Part shown: positions 8,446 to 15,889 of the stretch, piece by piece
How positions within the stretch are numbered: the stretch's first letter is position 1
Layout of the letters: each line of letters begins with the position of its first letter
NCBI GenBank assembly: GCA_965229005.1
Contig: CBDDIP010000001.1
Span: 558,001-622,000, forward strand
Direction: 5' to 3'
Length of the DNA: 64,000 nt
Source of the DNA: CBDDIP01 sp965229005
GTDB lineage: Bacteria; Actinomycetota; Acidimicrobiia; Acidimicrobiales; Ilumatobacteraceae
Notes under the pieces: generated by a model
Database searches by the model: none
Seen by the model: the letters and a program-made list of their open reading frames with translations, nothing else
Told to the model about the DNA's origin: nothing
Position numbers and translations under genes: made by a program

Positions 8446-10092
8446 GTGGCGAAGATGTACGACGTCGCCATCATCGGAGGCGGGCACAACGGCTTGGTGG
8501 CTGCCGGCCTGCTGGCCAAGGCCGGCAAGAAGGTCGTCGTGCTCGAGTCACGCGACGTCATCGGTGGCGCAGCGATCACCGAGCAACCGTTCGGCCCGGA
8601 CTTCAAGGTCACCGCGCTCAGCTACGTCGTCAGCCTCATGCCGCCGGCGATCAGCCGCGAGCTGGAGCTCGACCGGCACGGCTACGAGATCTTCCCGCAG
8701 GGCCCGTACTTCGTGCCGTACGAGGACGGTCGCTACCTGACGATGTCCGACGACGAGGCCGAGCGACACCGCCAGATCAGCAAGTTCTCGGCCAAGGATG
8801 CCGACGCGATGGTGCGCTGGGACCAGTGGCTGTCGAGCCTTGCCGCGGTGCTCGGCCCGATGCTGTCGGCAGTGCCGCCGAAGGTCGGCTCGAAGCGCCC
8901 CGGCGACCTGGCCGACATGGCTCAGCTCGGTTGGCAGCTGCGCCACCTCGACGTGCAGATGGTCGGCGAGATCACTCGCCTGTTCACGTCGTCCGTCGCC
9001 GACCTGTTGGAGGAGGCGTTCGAGAGCCCCGAGCTGCGCGGCGTGCTCTCGGTCAGCGGCGTCATCGGCACGTGGGCCGGCCCGCGGTCGCCGGGCACCG
9101 CGTATGTGATGGCCCATCACAAGATCGGCGACATCGGCCCGGCCGGTGGCGCCGACTCGAAGATCGGCGCGTGGGGCTTCCCGAAGGGCGGCATGGGCGG
9201 CGTCACGGATGCGCTCGCCTCAGCGGCGCGTCGCTTCGGTGCGGAGATCCGCACGAACGCGCCGGTGCGCCAGGTGATCGTCAGCAACGGCCGGGCAACG
9301 GGTGTGGCACTGGCCAACGGCGACGAGATCCGCGCCGATGCGGTGATCACCACCGTGCACCCGAAGATCGGCTTCCTCAAGCTCGTCGAGCGCAAGGAGC
9401 TGCCCGACGAGTTCGTGTCGTGGATCGAGCGGTGGAAGACGCGCAGTGGCACGGTGAAGGTCAACCTCGCGCTCGACACGTTGCCCACCTTCACCAGTCA
9501 TCCCGAGTTCTCGCCGGACATCCACGGCGGCACAATCGTCATGGCGCAGTCGCTCGACCGAGTCGAGGCCGCGTTCCAGGACGCGGTCTCCGGTCGCGCA
9601 GCGACGTTGCCGTTCGCGGACATCTGCATCCCCAGCGTGCTCGACGATTCGCTCGCTCCCGAGGGCAAGCACGTGATGAGCATGTTCACGCAGTGGGTGC
9701 CGCACGAGTGGGCCGACGAGCCGCACACCGCCGAGCTGGAGTCCTACGCCGACCGCCTGATCGCGTCCGTCGAAGCGGTCGCCCCGGGGTTCACGTCGTC
9801 GATCATCGGCCGCCAGATCATCGGGCCGTACGAGATGGAGCACACCTACGGCTTGATCGGCGGCAACATCTTCCACGGTGAGCTCTCCGCCGGGCAGCTG
9901 TTCCACATGCGCCCGGCGCCGGGGTACACCGACTTCCGCACGCCGGTCGAGGGGCTCTACCACGCCAGCTCGGCGACGCACGGCGGTGGCGGGGTAACCG
10001 GCATCCCCGGGCTCAACGTGGTGCAGGCGATCCGCCACGACCAGCACACCGTGCGCAGCCGGGTGAAGGCTCGCCTCAGTCGTTCAGGCTGA
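8446..10092 (+). CDS. FAD-dependent oxidoreductase, phytoene desaturase/PYROXD2-like (paralogue)
   Basis: A 548-residue flavoprotein with AIIGGGHNGLVAAGLLAKAG at residues 8-27 and HGGGGVTGIPG near the C-terminus. It is co-linear with the 690-2312 product over its full length, so the locus contains a duplicated oxidoreductase. The start is GTG 8446, one base after the TetR stop. The last 17 bp overlap the 3' end of the convergent aminotransferase gene. It probably acts with the upstream Rieske oxygenase (6687-7778), mirroring the 1-2312 pair. Confidence 0.93.
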   Translation: MAKMYDVAIIGGGHNGLVAAGLLAKAGKKVVVLESRDVIGGAAITEQPFGPDFKVTALSYVVSLMPPAISRELELDRHGYEIFPQGPYFVPYEDGRYLTMSDDEAERHRQISKFSAKDADAMVRWDQWLSSLAAVLGPMLSAVPPKVGSKRPGDLADMAQLGWQLRHLDVQMVGEITRLFTSSVADLLEEAFESPELRGVLSVSGVIGTWAGPRSPGTAYVMAHHKIGDIGPAGGADSKIGAWGFPKGGMGGVTDALASAARRFGAEIRTNAPVRQVIVSNGRATGVALANGDEIRADAVITTVHPKIGFLKLVERKELPDEFVSWIERWKTRSGTVKVNLALDTLPTFTSHPEFSPDIHGGTIVMAQSLDRVEAAFQDAVSGRAATLPFADICIPSVLDDSLAPEGKHVMSMFTQWVPHEWADEPHTAELESYADRLIASVEAVAPGFTSSIIGRQIIGPYEMEHTYGLIGGNIFHGELSAGQLFHMRPAPGYTDFRTPVEGLYHASSATHGGGGVTGIPGLNVVQAIRHDQHTVRSRVKARLSRSG

Positions 10093-11503
10093 CGGCTTCG
10101 TCGTTCTGCCAGTGGTCGAGGCCACCGAGCATCGCCGCGAACGTGCGGGCGTTGGCGATGAAGCGATCGGCGTCCGCGTCGGTGTGCTGCACCGACAACG
10201 TCCACTGCTCGCTCTTGCCCCACGGCGGCAGGAACACGCCGTTGTTGTGCTGAACCAGCCAGTGTGCGTGACTCAGCTCGCCGTGCACCTCGAGGAAGCC
10301 GCGGTAGTCGCGCACCGGCGTGGGATGGAACACGATGGCTCCCTTGGCTCCGAAGCGACGGACGTAGATGGGCACGCCGACCGCCGCGAACGCCTGCAGC
10401 GCTGCGGTGCGCATCCGGTTGCCGAGACGATCGAAGTGCGCGTACGCATCCGCCGTGAGCACCTCGGTGAGCGTCGCTCGTGCGGCGGCCATCGTCAGCG
10501 GGTTGCCGTTGAACGTACCGACCTGCTGGTAGCTGCCGTCGACGATGTGCTCCATCACCTCGGCCGTGCCACCGATCGCTCCGCACGGCACGCCACCGCC
10601 CATGCCCTTGGCCAGACAGACGATGTCGGGCTGCACGCCGAGCATCGCCGTCGCCCCGCCGGCGTGCACCGACAAACCTGTCTTCACCTCGTCGAAGGTC
10701 AGCAGCACGCCGTGCTCACGGGTGAGCGCGCGCACGCCCTCGAGATACCCCGGGTCGGGCGGGACGATGCCTGCGTTGAGCATCATCGGTTCCATGATCA
10801 TCCCGGCCACGCGACCGCGGTGCTCCTCGAGCACGGCGGCGAGCACGCCGAGGTCGTTGAACGGGACGACGAGGCAGAGATCGGCCACGACCTGCGGGAT
10901 GCCGGTGCCGGCGAGCACCGAGTGCGGCCGCTCGCGCGGCCCGAGCTCGTCGAGCTCGTTGTAGTAGCTGACCATCACTGCATCGTGATGGCCGTGGTAG
11001 CTGCCTTCGATCTTGATGATCAGGTCGCGACCTGTCGCGGCGCGCATGAGGTGGATCGCGTCCATCGTCGCTTCGGTGCCCGAGTTGCAGAAGCGCCACA
11101 GCGGCAAGCCGAAGCGCTCGGCCAGGTTCTCGGCGACGACGATCGCGTCCTCGGTGGGTTGGGCGAAGTGCGTGCCGCGGCGCACGCGCCGCTCGACCGC
11201 GTCCACCACCGCGGGGTGCGCATGCCCGACGAGCATCGCCCCGTAGCCCGCGTGCAGGTCGACGTAGTCCGTGCCGTCGACGTCGACGACGTGCGATCCC
11301 TCACCGTGGCTGAGCCACACCGTTGCCGGGCGCGCGATCATCCAGCTCGACGTCGCGCCGCCCGCGAGCGAGCCTCGCGCGCGCGCGGTGAGCGCTGCAG
11401 AACGCGGCTGGCGGGCGAGGAACACCTCCTCCTGCTCGACGATCAGATCGTCGATGTTCCGTCCTACGTCCAGTGTCGCAGCAAGCGCTGGCATGGAACT
11501 CAC
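10076..11503 (-). CDS. Class III pyridoxal-phosphate aminotransferase, glutamate-1-semialdehyde aminomutase-like
   Basis: A 475-residue fold-type I PLP enzyme. Visible landmarks are FCNSGTEATMDAIHLMRAATG (phosphate-binding turn), GSYHGHHD, LTFDEVKTG (Asp contacting the cofactor) and CLAKGMGGGVPCGAIGG, which holds the Schiff-base lysine. Members of this group transfer or move amino groups on small substrates. The start is ATG 11503, and an almost perfect operator lies about 25 bp upstream, so it is predicted to belong to the same TetR regulon. It is unlikely to be the true tetrapyrrole enzyme, given this catabolic setting. Confidence 0.9.
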   Translation of the reverse strand: MSSMPALAATLDVGRNIDDLIVEQEEVFLARQPRSAALTARARGSLAGGATSSWMIARPATVWLSHGEGSHVVDVDGTDYVDLHAGYGAMLVGHAHPAVVDAVERRVRRGTHFAQPTEDAIVVAENLAERFGLPLWRFCNSGTEATMDAIHLMRAATGRDLIIKIEGSYHGHHDAVMVSYYNELDELGPRERPHSVLAGTGIPQVVADLCLVVPFNDLGVLAAVLEEHRGRVAGMIMEPMMLNAGIVPPDPGYLEGVRALTREHGVLLTFDEVKTGLSVHAGGATAMLGVQPDIVCLAKGMGGGVPCGAIGGTAEVMEHIVDGSYQQVGTFNGNPLTMAAARATLTEVLTADAYAHFDRLGNRMRTAALQAFAAVGVPIYVRRFGAKGAIVFHPTPVRDYRGFLEVHGELSHAHWLVQHNNGVFLPPWGKSEQWTLSVQHTDADADRFIANARTFAAMLGGLDHWQNDEAVSLND

Positions 11504-11525
11504 AGCCTTTCGGTGTCGAGTTGAC

Positions 11526-11543
11526 TGACTGACGCGTCAGTCT
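11526..11543. promoter_or_regulatory. TetR-type operator, copy 3 (best match)
   Basis: TGACTGACG/CGTCAGTCT is an 18-bp inverted repeat with eight of nine positions paired, and 11527-11542 is a perfect 16-bp palindrome. It lies 22 bp upstream of the aminotransferase start on the minus strand and shares ACTGACGCGTCAGT exactly with the site at 2347-2360. Confidence 0.72.
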
Positions 11544-11612
11544 ACTCGCGATCCCACTGGCCGTCGATCACCCCTCGGTCGATCGCCCCGGCCCTGGCGC
11601 TGCCGTCTCCGG

Positions 11613-11618
11613 TACCGT
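11613..11618 (+). promoter_or_regulatory. -10 box (TACCGT) for the sigma factor gene
   Basis: TACCGT ends 8 nt before ATG 11627, consistent with a leaderless transcript. Confidence 0.4.
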
Positions 11619-11626
11619 CTCGCCGA

Positions 11627-12616
11627 ATGGAAGCAGAGGGCGTGCGCGTTCCGACGACGGGAGCTGGCTTCGATCGTTCGCTCGAACCGTTCCGAGCGGA
11701 GCTGCTGGCGTACTGCTACCGGATGCTCGGCTCGTCGCGCGACGCCGAGGACCTGGTCCAGGACACCTACGTACGGGCATGGCGGGCGCGGGACCAGTAC
11801 GACGAGACGCGGAGCTCCCTGCGCACCTGGCTGTACCGGATCGCATCGAACGCGTGCCTCACGGCCTTGGATGTCCGCGGTCGCCGGCCACTGCCCTCCG
11901 GCCTCGTGGCAGCGTCCGATCCGCGCGGGCCGCTCGTCCCCGGCGAGAACGTCTCCTGGCTCCAGCCCCTGCCGGACTCGATGCTGGACGCCGGTGATCC
12001 AGCCAGGACCTCGGTCGACCGCAGCAGCCTGCGTCTGGCGTTCGTGGGCGCTCTGCAACTCCTGTCGGCGCGCCAGCGCGGTGCACTGATCCTCCGCGAC
12101 GTGCTCGGCTTCTCCGCGTCCGAGGCGGCTGACATCCTCGGCACCACCGTTGCTTCGGTGAACAGCTCGCTGCAGCGCGCGCGTGCGCGACTGAGCGAGT
12201 CCGGGCTCCGGCCCGAACGTCTCGACGAGCCATCCGCACCCGAGCAGCGGGCCCGGGTCGACCGCTACATGCAGGCGTTCATGCGCGCCGACATCGAAGC
12301 GATCAAGCGACTCCTCACCGCCGACGTGCTGATGGAGATGCCACCGATGATCAACTGGTTCGTCGGCCCCGACAACTACGGCGCGTTCATGGAGTGGGTC
12401 TTCGAGAAGGGCGGCACCGAGTGGCATCTTCAGGCGGTCGAAGCCAACGGCCAGCCGGGCTTCGCCGCGTACGGACGCGTCGGTGACGGTTACGAGCTGC
12501 GCACGCTGCAGATCTTCACGGTCACGGCCGACGGCATCAGCCGGAACTCGGTGTTCCGCGACGACGAGGTCTTCGCCTCGTTCGGCCTGGCCGACTTCCT
12601 CGCTGCACCGCGATGA
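11627..12616 (+). CDS. ECF-type RNA polymerase sigma factor with C-terminal SnoaL-like domain
   Basis: A 329-residue sigma-70 family factor. Region 2 is visible at residues 20-75 (LLAYCYRMLGSSRDAEDLVQ, then RTWLYRIASNACL). Region 4 follows at about 140-185 (LSARQRGALILRDVLGFSAS, then ILGTTVASVNSSLQRAR). The remaining ~130 residues form an NTF2/SnoaL-like domain (ADVLMEMPPMINWFVG). Sigma factors with this extra domain usually lack a classic anti-sigma factor, and the tail modulates activity. Translation of the next frame may be linked through ATGA at 12613-12616. Confidence 0.92.
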   Translation: MEAEGVRVPTTGAGFDRSLEPFRAELLAYCYRMLGSSRDAEDLVQDTYVRAWRARDQYDETRSSLRTWLYRIASNACLTALDVRGRRPLPSGLVAASDPRGPLVPGENVSWLQPLPDSMLDAGDPARTSVDRSSLRLAFVGALQLLSARQRGALILRDVLGFSASEAADILGTTVASVNSSLQRARARLSESGLRPERLDEPSAPEQRARVDRYMQAFMRADIEAIKRLLTADVLMEMPPMINWFVGPDNYGAFMEWVFEKGGTEWHLQAVEANGQPGFAAYGRVGDGYELRTLQIFTVTADGISRNSVFRDDEVFASFGLADFLAAPR

Positions 12617-12693
12617 GTTCCGATCCCTCCGGCGGTATGTACTCCCGCGTTCCGCTCGAACACACGAGCGAACTGAACACCAGGGAGAGCCGG

Positions 12694-13104
12694 ATGTCAG
12701 ACAGTCGTGCAGCAGACAGGGCCGCCATCGAGGCCGTACTGGCCGAGTCGTACCAGGCCTGGGAGGCCGGCGACGCCGATGCGATGGTCGCCGACTACAC
12801 CGAGGGCGCAACCGCGATCATGCCCGGCTCGCTTCGCGACGGCCGTGACGCGATCCGCGACTCCATGGCCCTCGGCTTCGCAGGACCACTCCGCGGCACC
12901 TCGACCCAGAACAAGCAGCTCAGCCTTCGCTTCATCGGCGAGACCGCGGCGATCGCCGTCAGCGAGTCCGGCATCTTGTTCGCCGGCCAGACCGAGGTTC
13001 CGGACGAGGGCAAGGTCAACGCGACGTCGGTCTTCGAGAAACGGGACGGGCGGTGGCTGATCGCCGCCTATCACAACAGCCCGATGCTGACGCCCGCTCC
13101 GTAG
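12694..13104 (+). CDS. SnoaL/NTF2-like fold protein (SgcJ/EcaC type)
   Basis: A 136-residue single-domain protein starting AAIEAVLAESYQAWEAGDAD and ending in FEKRDGRWLIAAYHNSPM, the usual NTF2-fold signature. I chose ATG 12694 because AGGGAGAG lies just upstream. The frame also opens at 12613, overlapping the sigma factor stop, and that longer form cannot be excluded. The function is unknown. The neighbouring sigma factor ends in a domain of the same fold, so the two may bind related ligands. Confidence 0.82.
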   Translation: MSDSRAADRAAIEAVLAESYQAWEAGDADAMVADYTEGATAIMPGSLRDGRDAIRDSMALGFAGPLRGTSTQNKQLSLRFIGETAAIAVSESGILFAGQTEVPDEGKVNATSVFEKRDGRWLIAAYHNSPMLTPAP

Positions 13105-13150
13105 CGGTTGCCTGACCGACACGCCCCTGGCCGTCACCAGGGGTGGTCGG

Positions 13151-13156
13151 TAGCAT
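13151..13156 (+). promoter_or_regulatory. -10 box (TAGCAT) for the L,D-transpeptidase gene
   Basis: TAGCAT is followed by 7 nt and ATG 13164, the leaderless spacing seen throughout the window. It supports this start over GTG 13143. Confidence 0.45.
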
Positions 13157-13163
13157 CGTGCGG

Positions 13164-13838
13164 ATGTTCCGGCGGCTGGCGATCGTGGCGTTGTTCTGCC
13201 TGAGCATCGGCACCCTCGACATCGGGTTGGCGGCGGCCGACGAGACGACAACGACGTCGCCGACAGTCGAGTCGACAACGGTCGAGTCGACAACGACCAC
13301 CACCGACTTCGGTGCAGCGACGCCGGGCAGCATCGCCACTCGTGGCTCGACCGCGCAGGTCACGCCGACCGAACCGCCTCCCCCGACCACCGCGGCACCG
13401 GTGGTCACGGCACCACCGCCACCCGCGCCCACGGTGATCCCCGCCAACAGCGGCAGCGGTCGCCGGGCGATCTACTCCAAGAGCCGTCAGCGGGTCTGGA
13501 TCGTCGAGGCCGACGGCTCGTTGGTGCGCACGTACCTCGTGTCCGGTCGCATGAACCAGCCGAACCCGGGCACGTACCACGTGTTCTCGCGGTCGGCGTA
13601 CACCTGCAGCATCGTCCACAACAACGTGTGCATGCGCTTCATGGTGCGCTTCACCAAGGGCCCCACCGGCGACAACATCGGCTTCCACGAGATCCCTCGT
13701 CGTGACGGCGTCCCGTTGCAGAAGGACAGCCAGCTCGGTCAGGCGCTCAGCGGCGGCTGCGTTCGCCAGGCGACCGGCGACGCCGAGCTGATGTGGTCGT
13801 GGGCCGGCATCGGCACCACCGTCGTCGTCATCGCCTGA
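13164..13838 (+). CDS. Secreted L,D-transpeptidase (YkuD domain)
   Basis: A 224-residue exported protein. The N-terminal signal peptide (RRLAIVALFCLSIG, ending near AAADE) is followed by a Thr/Pro-rich linker of about 70 residues. The YkuD domain then starts near residue 100. The catalytic motif is visible as H175 and SGGCVR with Cys199. Such enzymes form 3-3 cross-links in peptidoglycan or attach proteins to it. The linker probably spans the wall or membrane zone. The gene stands alone and is followed by a strong hairpin. Confidence 0.9.
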   Translation: MFRRLAIVALFCLSIGTLDIGLAAADETTTTSPTVESTTVESTTTTTDFGAATPGSIATRGSTAQVTPTEPPPPTTAAPVVTAPPPPAPTVIPANSGSGRRAIYSKSRQRVWIVEADGSLVRTYLVSGRMNQPNPGTYHVFSRSAYTCSIVHNNVCMRFMVRFTKGPTGDNIGFHEIPRRDGVPLQKDSQLGQALSGGCVRQATGDAELMWSWAGIGTTVVVIA

Positions 13839-13856
13839 CCCGAGCGCAGACGCGCT

Positions 13857-13901
13857 CGTGGCCGACCGGTCATCAGGACGAGTGATGAGCGGCCGGCCAC
13901 G
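13857..13901. terminator. Hairpin terminator candidate between convergent genes
   Basis: Two 19-nt arms (13857-13875 and 13883-13901) pair at 17 positions around a 7-nt loop. It lies between the 3' ends of the L,D-transpeptidase gene and the convergent Leu-Pro repeat gene. No T-run is present. Confidence 0.55.
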
Positions 13902-13996
13902 AGGAGCACGGACGAAGCTGCTCGCCGGCACCAGCCCGAGGAATGGGCCGGTCGGACGTCAGCGAGCAACGTTGGGGGGCGTCAGTGCAGAACGGC

Positions 13997-14725
13997 TCAG
14001 TGGAAGAGGTTGGTGGCGGCGCCGAGCAGACCCGGCAGGGCCTTGCGGACGGTTGCCAGGACGAGAGCGACGAGCCCGACCTCTTCGAGGCCGAGACCGC
14101 CGTCATCGCCGCTCGATCCGGTCGAGCCGGTCGCTCCGGTGCCCGTGCCGGAGCTGGTGCCGTGCGACCCGGTGGGGGCCGACGACGAGGCGACGGCGGC
14201 GCCGCACGACGATCCGCTCCCGCTGCCGCCGGTCTGTGCCTTCGTCGTCGTCGACGCGGTGACGGTCGTGTCGGCGGGCAGGAGGCCCGGGACCGACGGG
14301 AGCGTGATGGCCGGCAACGTGATCGCCGGCAACGTGGGGAGCGTGATCGCCGGCAGTGACGGGGTGCCACCGCCCACGATCGGCAGTTCGATCGGCAGCG
14401 ACGGCAGGCTCGGCAGGGTCAGCGGCGGCAGGGTCAAGGGCGGCAGGGACAGGTCGGGCAGGCCGCCTGGCAGCGTCGGCAGGGTCAGCTCCGGCAGCTC
14501 GACGGGGAGCGTCGGCACCGGCAGGCCGCTGGGCACGGTCACCGGCGGCAGGCTCGGTGTGGGCAACGCGGTGCACACGTCGACACCGACGTGCTTGGTC
14601 ACGTCGCAGACGGGCTGCAACGGGCCGGGGTCGGCAGCTTCGGCGAACCGGGTCATCGAGGCGAGGGCGACGAGCCCGACGCCGGCGACGATTGCCGTCA
14701 TCCGCTTGCTGGAACGGTGCTGCAT
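13997..14725 (-). CDS. Secreted Leu/Pro-repeat protein of unknown function
   Basis: A 242-residue protein with a signal peptide (residues ~8-30, ending FAEAADP) and two cysteines near residues 40 and 51. A long low-complexity block at residues 54-150 is built from LPxLTLP, LPTLP and LPAITLP units. A Ser/Gly/Thr-rich linker and a C-terminal hydrophobic stretch (EEVGLVALVLATVRKALPG) follow. The start ATG 14725 has an excellent GAAGGAGG ribosome site. The same frame stays open upstream, but that part is antisense to the MscS gene. A cell-surface structural role is plausible. No enzyme motif is visible. Confidence 0.8.
   Translation of the reverse strand: MQHRSSKRMTAIVAGVGLVALASMTRFAEAADPGPLQPVCDVTKHVGVDVCTALPTPSLPPVTVPSGLPVPTLPVELPELTLPTLPGGLPDLSLPPLTLPPLTLPSLPSLPIELPIVGGGTPSLPAITLPTLPAITLPAITLPSVPGLLPADTTVTASTTTKAQTGGSGSGSSCGAAVASSSAPTGSHGTSSGTGTGATGSTGSSGDDGGLGLEEVGLVALVLATVRKALPGLLGAATNLFH
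14276..14566 (-). repeat. Coding tandem repeat for LPxLTLP-type units
   Basis: The DNA carries repeated CTGCC-rich units (GGCAGGGTCA-type on the plus strand) encoding residues 54-150 of the secreted protein. The unit length varies between about 4 and 7 codons, so it is an imperfect array. Confidence 0.7.
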
Positions 14726-14928
14726 GGCTCCTCCTTCAGGTTCCGGCGCCACTCGGATGTGGTGCTCGGTTGTGGTTGGACCACCCCTCGAAGTGCCTGC
14801 ACGACCAACGCCGACGCGGCATTGATGACGAACGGATGACGAAAACAGCCCGCTGACCGCGCACCGCGCGCAACCGCGAGCTCCCTTGCCGGCGGCTTGC
14901 CGTCGACGCGCGCTGGAGCGCTGGAGAG

Positions 14929-15825
14929 CTACTCGGCGGGTTCGCTCGAGGGTGCTTCGGCGGGCGCGGTGATCACGCTCAACGGCGCCGCAGTCGGTGC
15001 GACGAGGCGCCCGTCGGCGAACGCGCCGAGCACGATCCCCAGCCACGCACGGCGCACTGCATCGGGGCGGCCGGGCACGGTGGGGACGGTGACCCGGTAC
15101 ACGAGCCGATCGTCGCTGACGTCGACGATGCCGACCACGGAGGGCTCCCCCGTCAACAACGACCGAACAGCATCGTCGCTCTGCAACGCCTCGATCATCG
15201 TGGCGGTGGCCGCCGTGACGTCGGAGAGCGAGCTCGTGCGCGCCACCTCGACATCGAGCAACGCCAGCCCCACCTTCGACAGGTTGGCAACGCGCACGAC
15301 GCCGCCGTGCGGCACGTGCCATACGCGTCCTTCGCCGTCGCGCAACCGCACGGTGCGCAGCGTGATCCGGTCGACGACTCCGGAGGCAAGGCCGAGGTCG
15401 ACCTGATCGCCGACGCCGTACTGGTCCTCGGCGAGCACGAAGAAGCCGGAGATCACGTCGCGGATCAACGTCTGTGCACCGAACGCCACCGCGCCACCGA
15501 CGACGGTCGCGGTTGCGACGAACGCGCCGATGTTGATCCCGACCTCGCTGACGATGGTGATCGCCGCAGCCGTCCACAGCACGCCGACCAGCGCCGAGCG
15601 CAGCGCCGTGGCGAGCGCGCGTTGACGCGCTTCCGCACGCCCGCGATCGGCGCCCAGCTCCAGCGTGCGGCGCAGGATCCTTCGTACGACCGTGCGCAGC
15701 AGGAGCGTGGCCACCACGGCCACGAGCAGGATGATGAGGATCCGCAGCGGGGTCAGGAGGTGCAGCTCGTCCAGGCGTTCCACCCAGTGCGGGCGTTGGG
15801 CGGCGATCAGCGCTGCAGCGGTCAT
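14929..15825 (-). CDS. MscS family mechanosensitive ion channel
   Basis: A 298-residue membrane protein with three hydrophobic segments: ILIILLVAVVATLLLRTVV, then ALVGVLWTAAAITIV, then the pore helix GAFVATATVVGGAVAFGAQ. The cytoplasmic beta domain starts at VISGFFVLAEDQYGVGDQVD and continues with NLSKVGLALLDVEV. It should release solutes during hypo-osmotic shock. It starts at ATG 15825. A -10 box (TAGCCT) lies at 15834-15839, divergent from the LCP gene. Confidence 0.93.
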   Translation of the reverse strand: MTAAALIAAQRPHWVERLDELHLLTPLRILIILLVAVVATLLLRTVVRRILRRTLELGADRGRAEARQRALATALRSALVGVLWTAAAITIVSEVGINIGAFVATATVVGGAVAFGAQTLIRDVISGFFVLAEDQYGVGDQVDLGLASGVVDRITLRTVRLRDGEGRVWHVPHGGVVRVANLSKVGLALLDVEVARTSSLSDVTAATATMIEALQSDDAVRSLLTGEPSVVGIVDVSDDRLVYRVTVPTVPGRPDAVRRAWLGIVLGAFADGRLVAPTAAPLSVITAPAEAPSSEPAE

Positions 15826-15833
15826 CGCGGCCG

Positions 15834-15839
15834 AGGCTA
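15834..15839 (-). promoter_or_regulatory. -10 box (TAGCCT) for the MscS gene
   Basis: On the minus strand TAGCCT lies 8 nt before ATG 15825. Confidence 0.42.
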
Positions 15840-15874
15840 ACGGGACCCGACCGGAGCGGCGGCGACCTGGCCGG

Positions 15875-15880
15875 TAGCCT
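15875..15880 (+). promoter_or_regulatory. -10 box (TAGCCT) for the LCP gene
   Basis: TAGCCT lies 9 nt before ATG 15890 and faces away from the MscS promoter 35 bp to the left. Confidence 0.42.
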
Positions 15881-15889
15881 CACGGCCCG

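Noticed and set aside
14276..14566. A CRISPR-like or satellite repeat array
   Set aside because: The units vary in length and sequence and stay in frame with the Leu-Pro repeat protein. There are no regular spacers.
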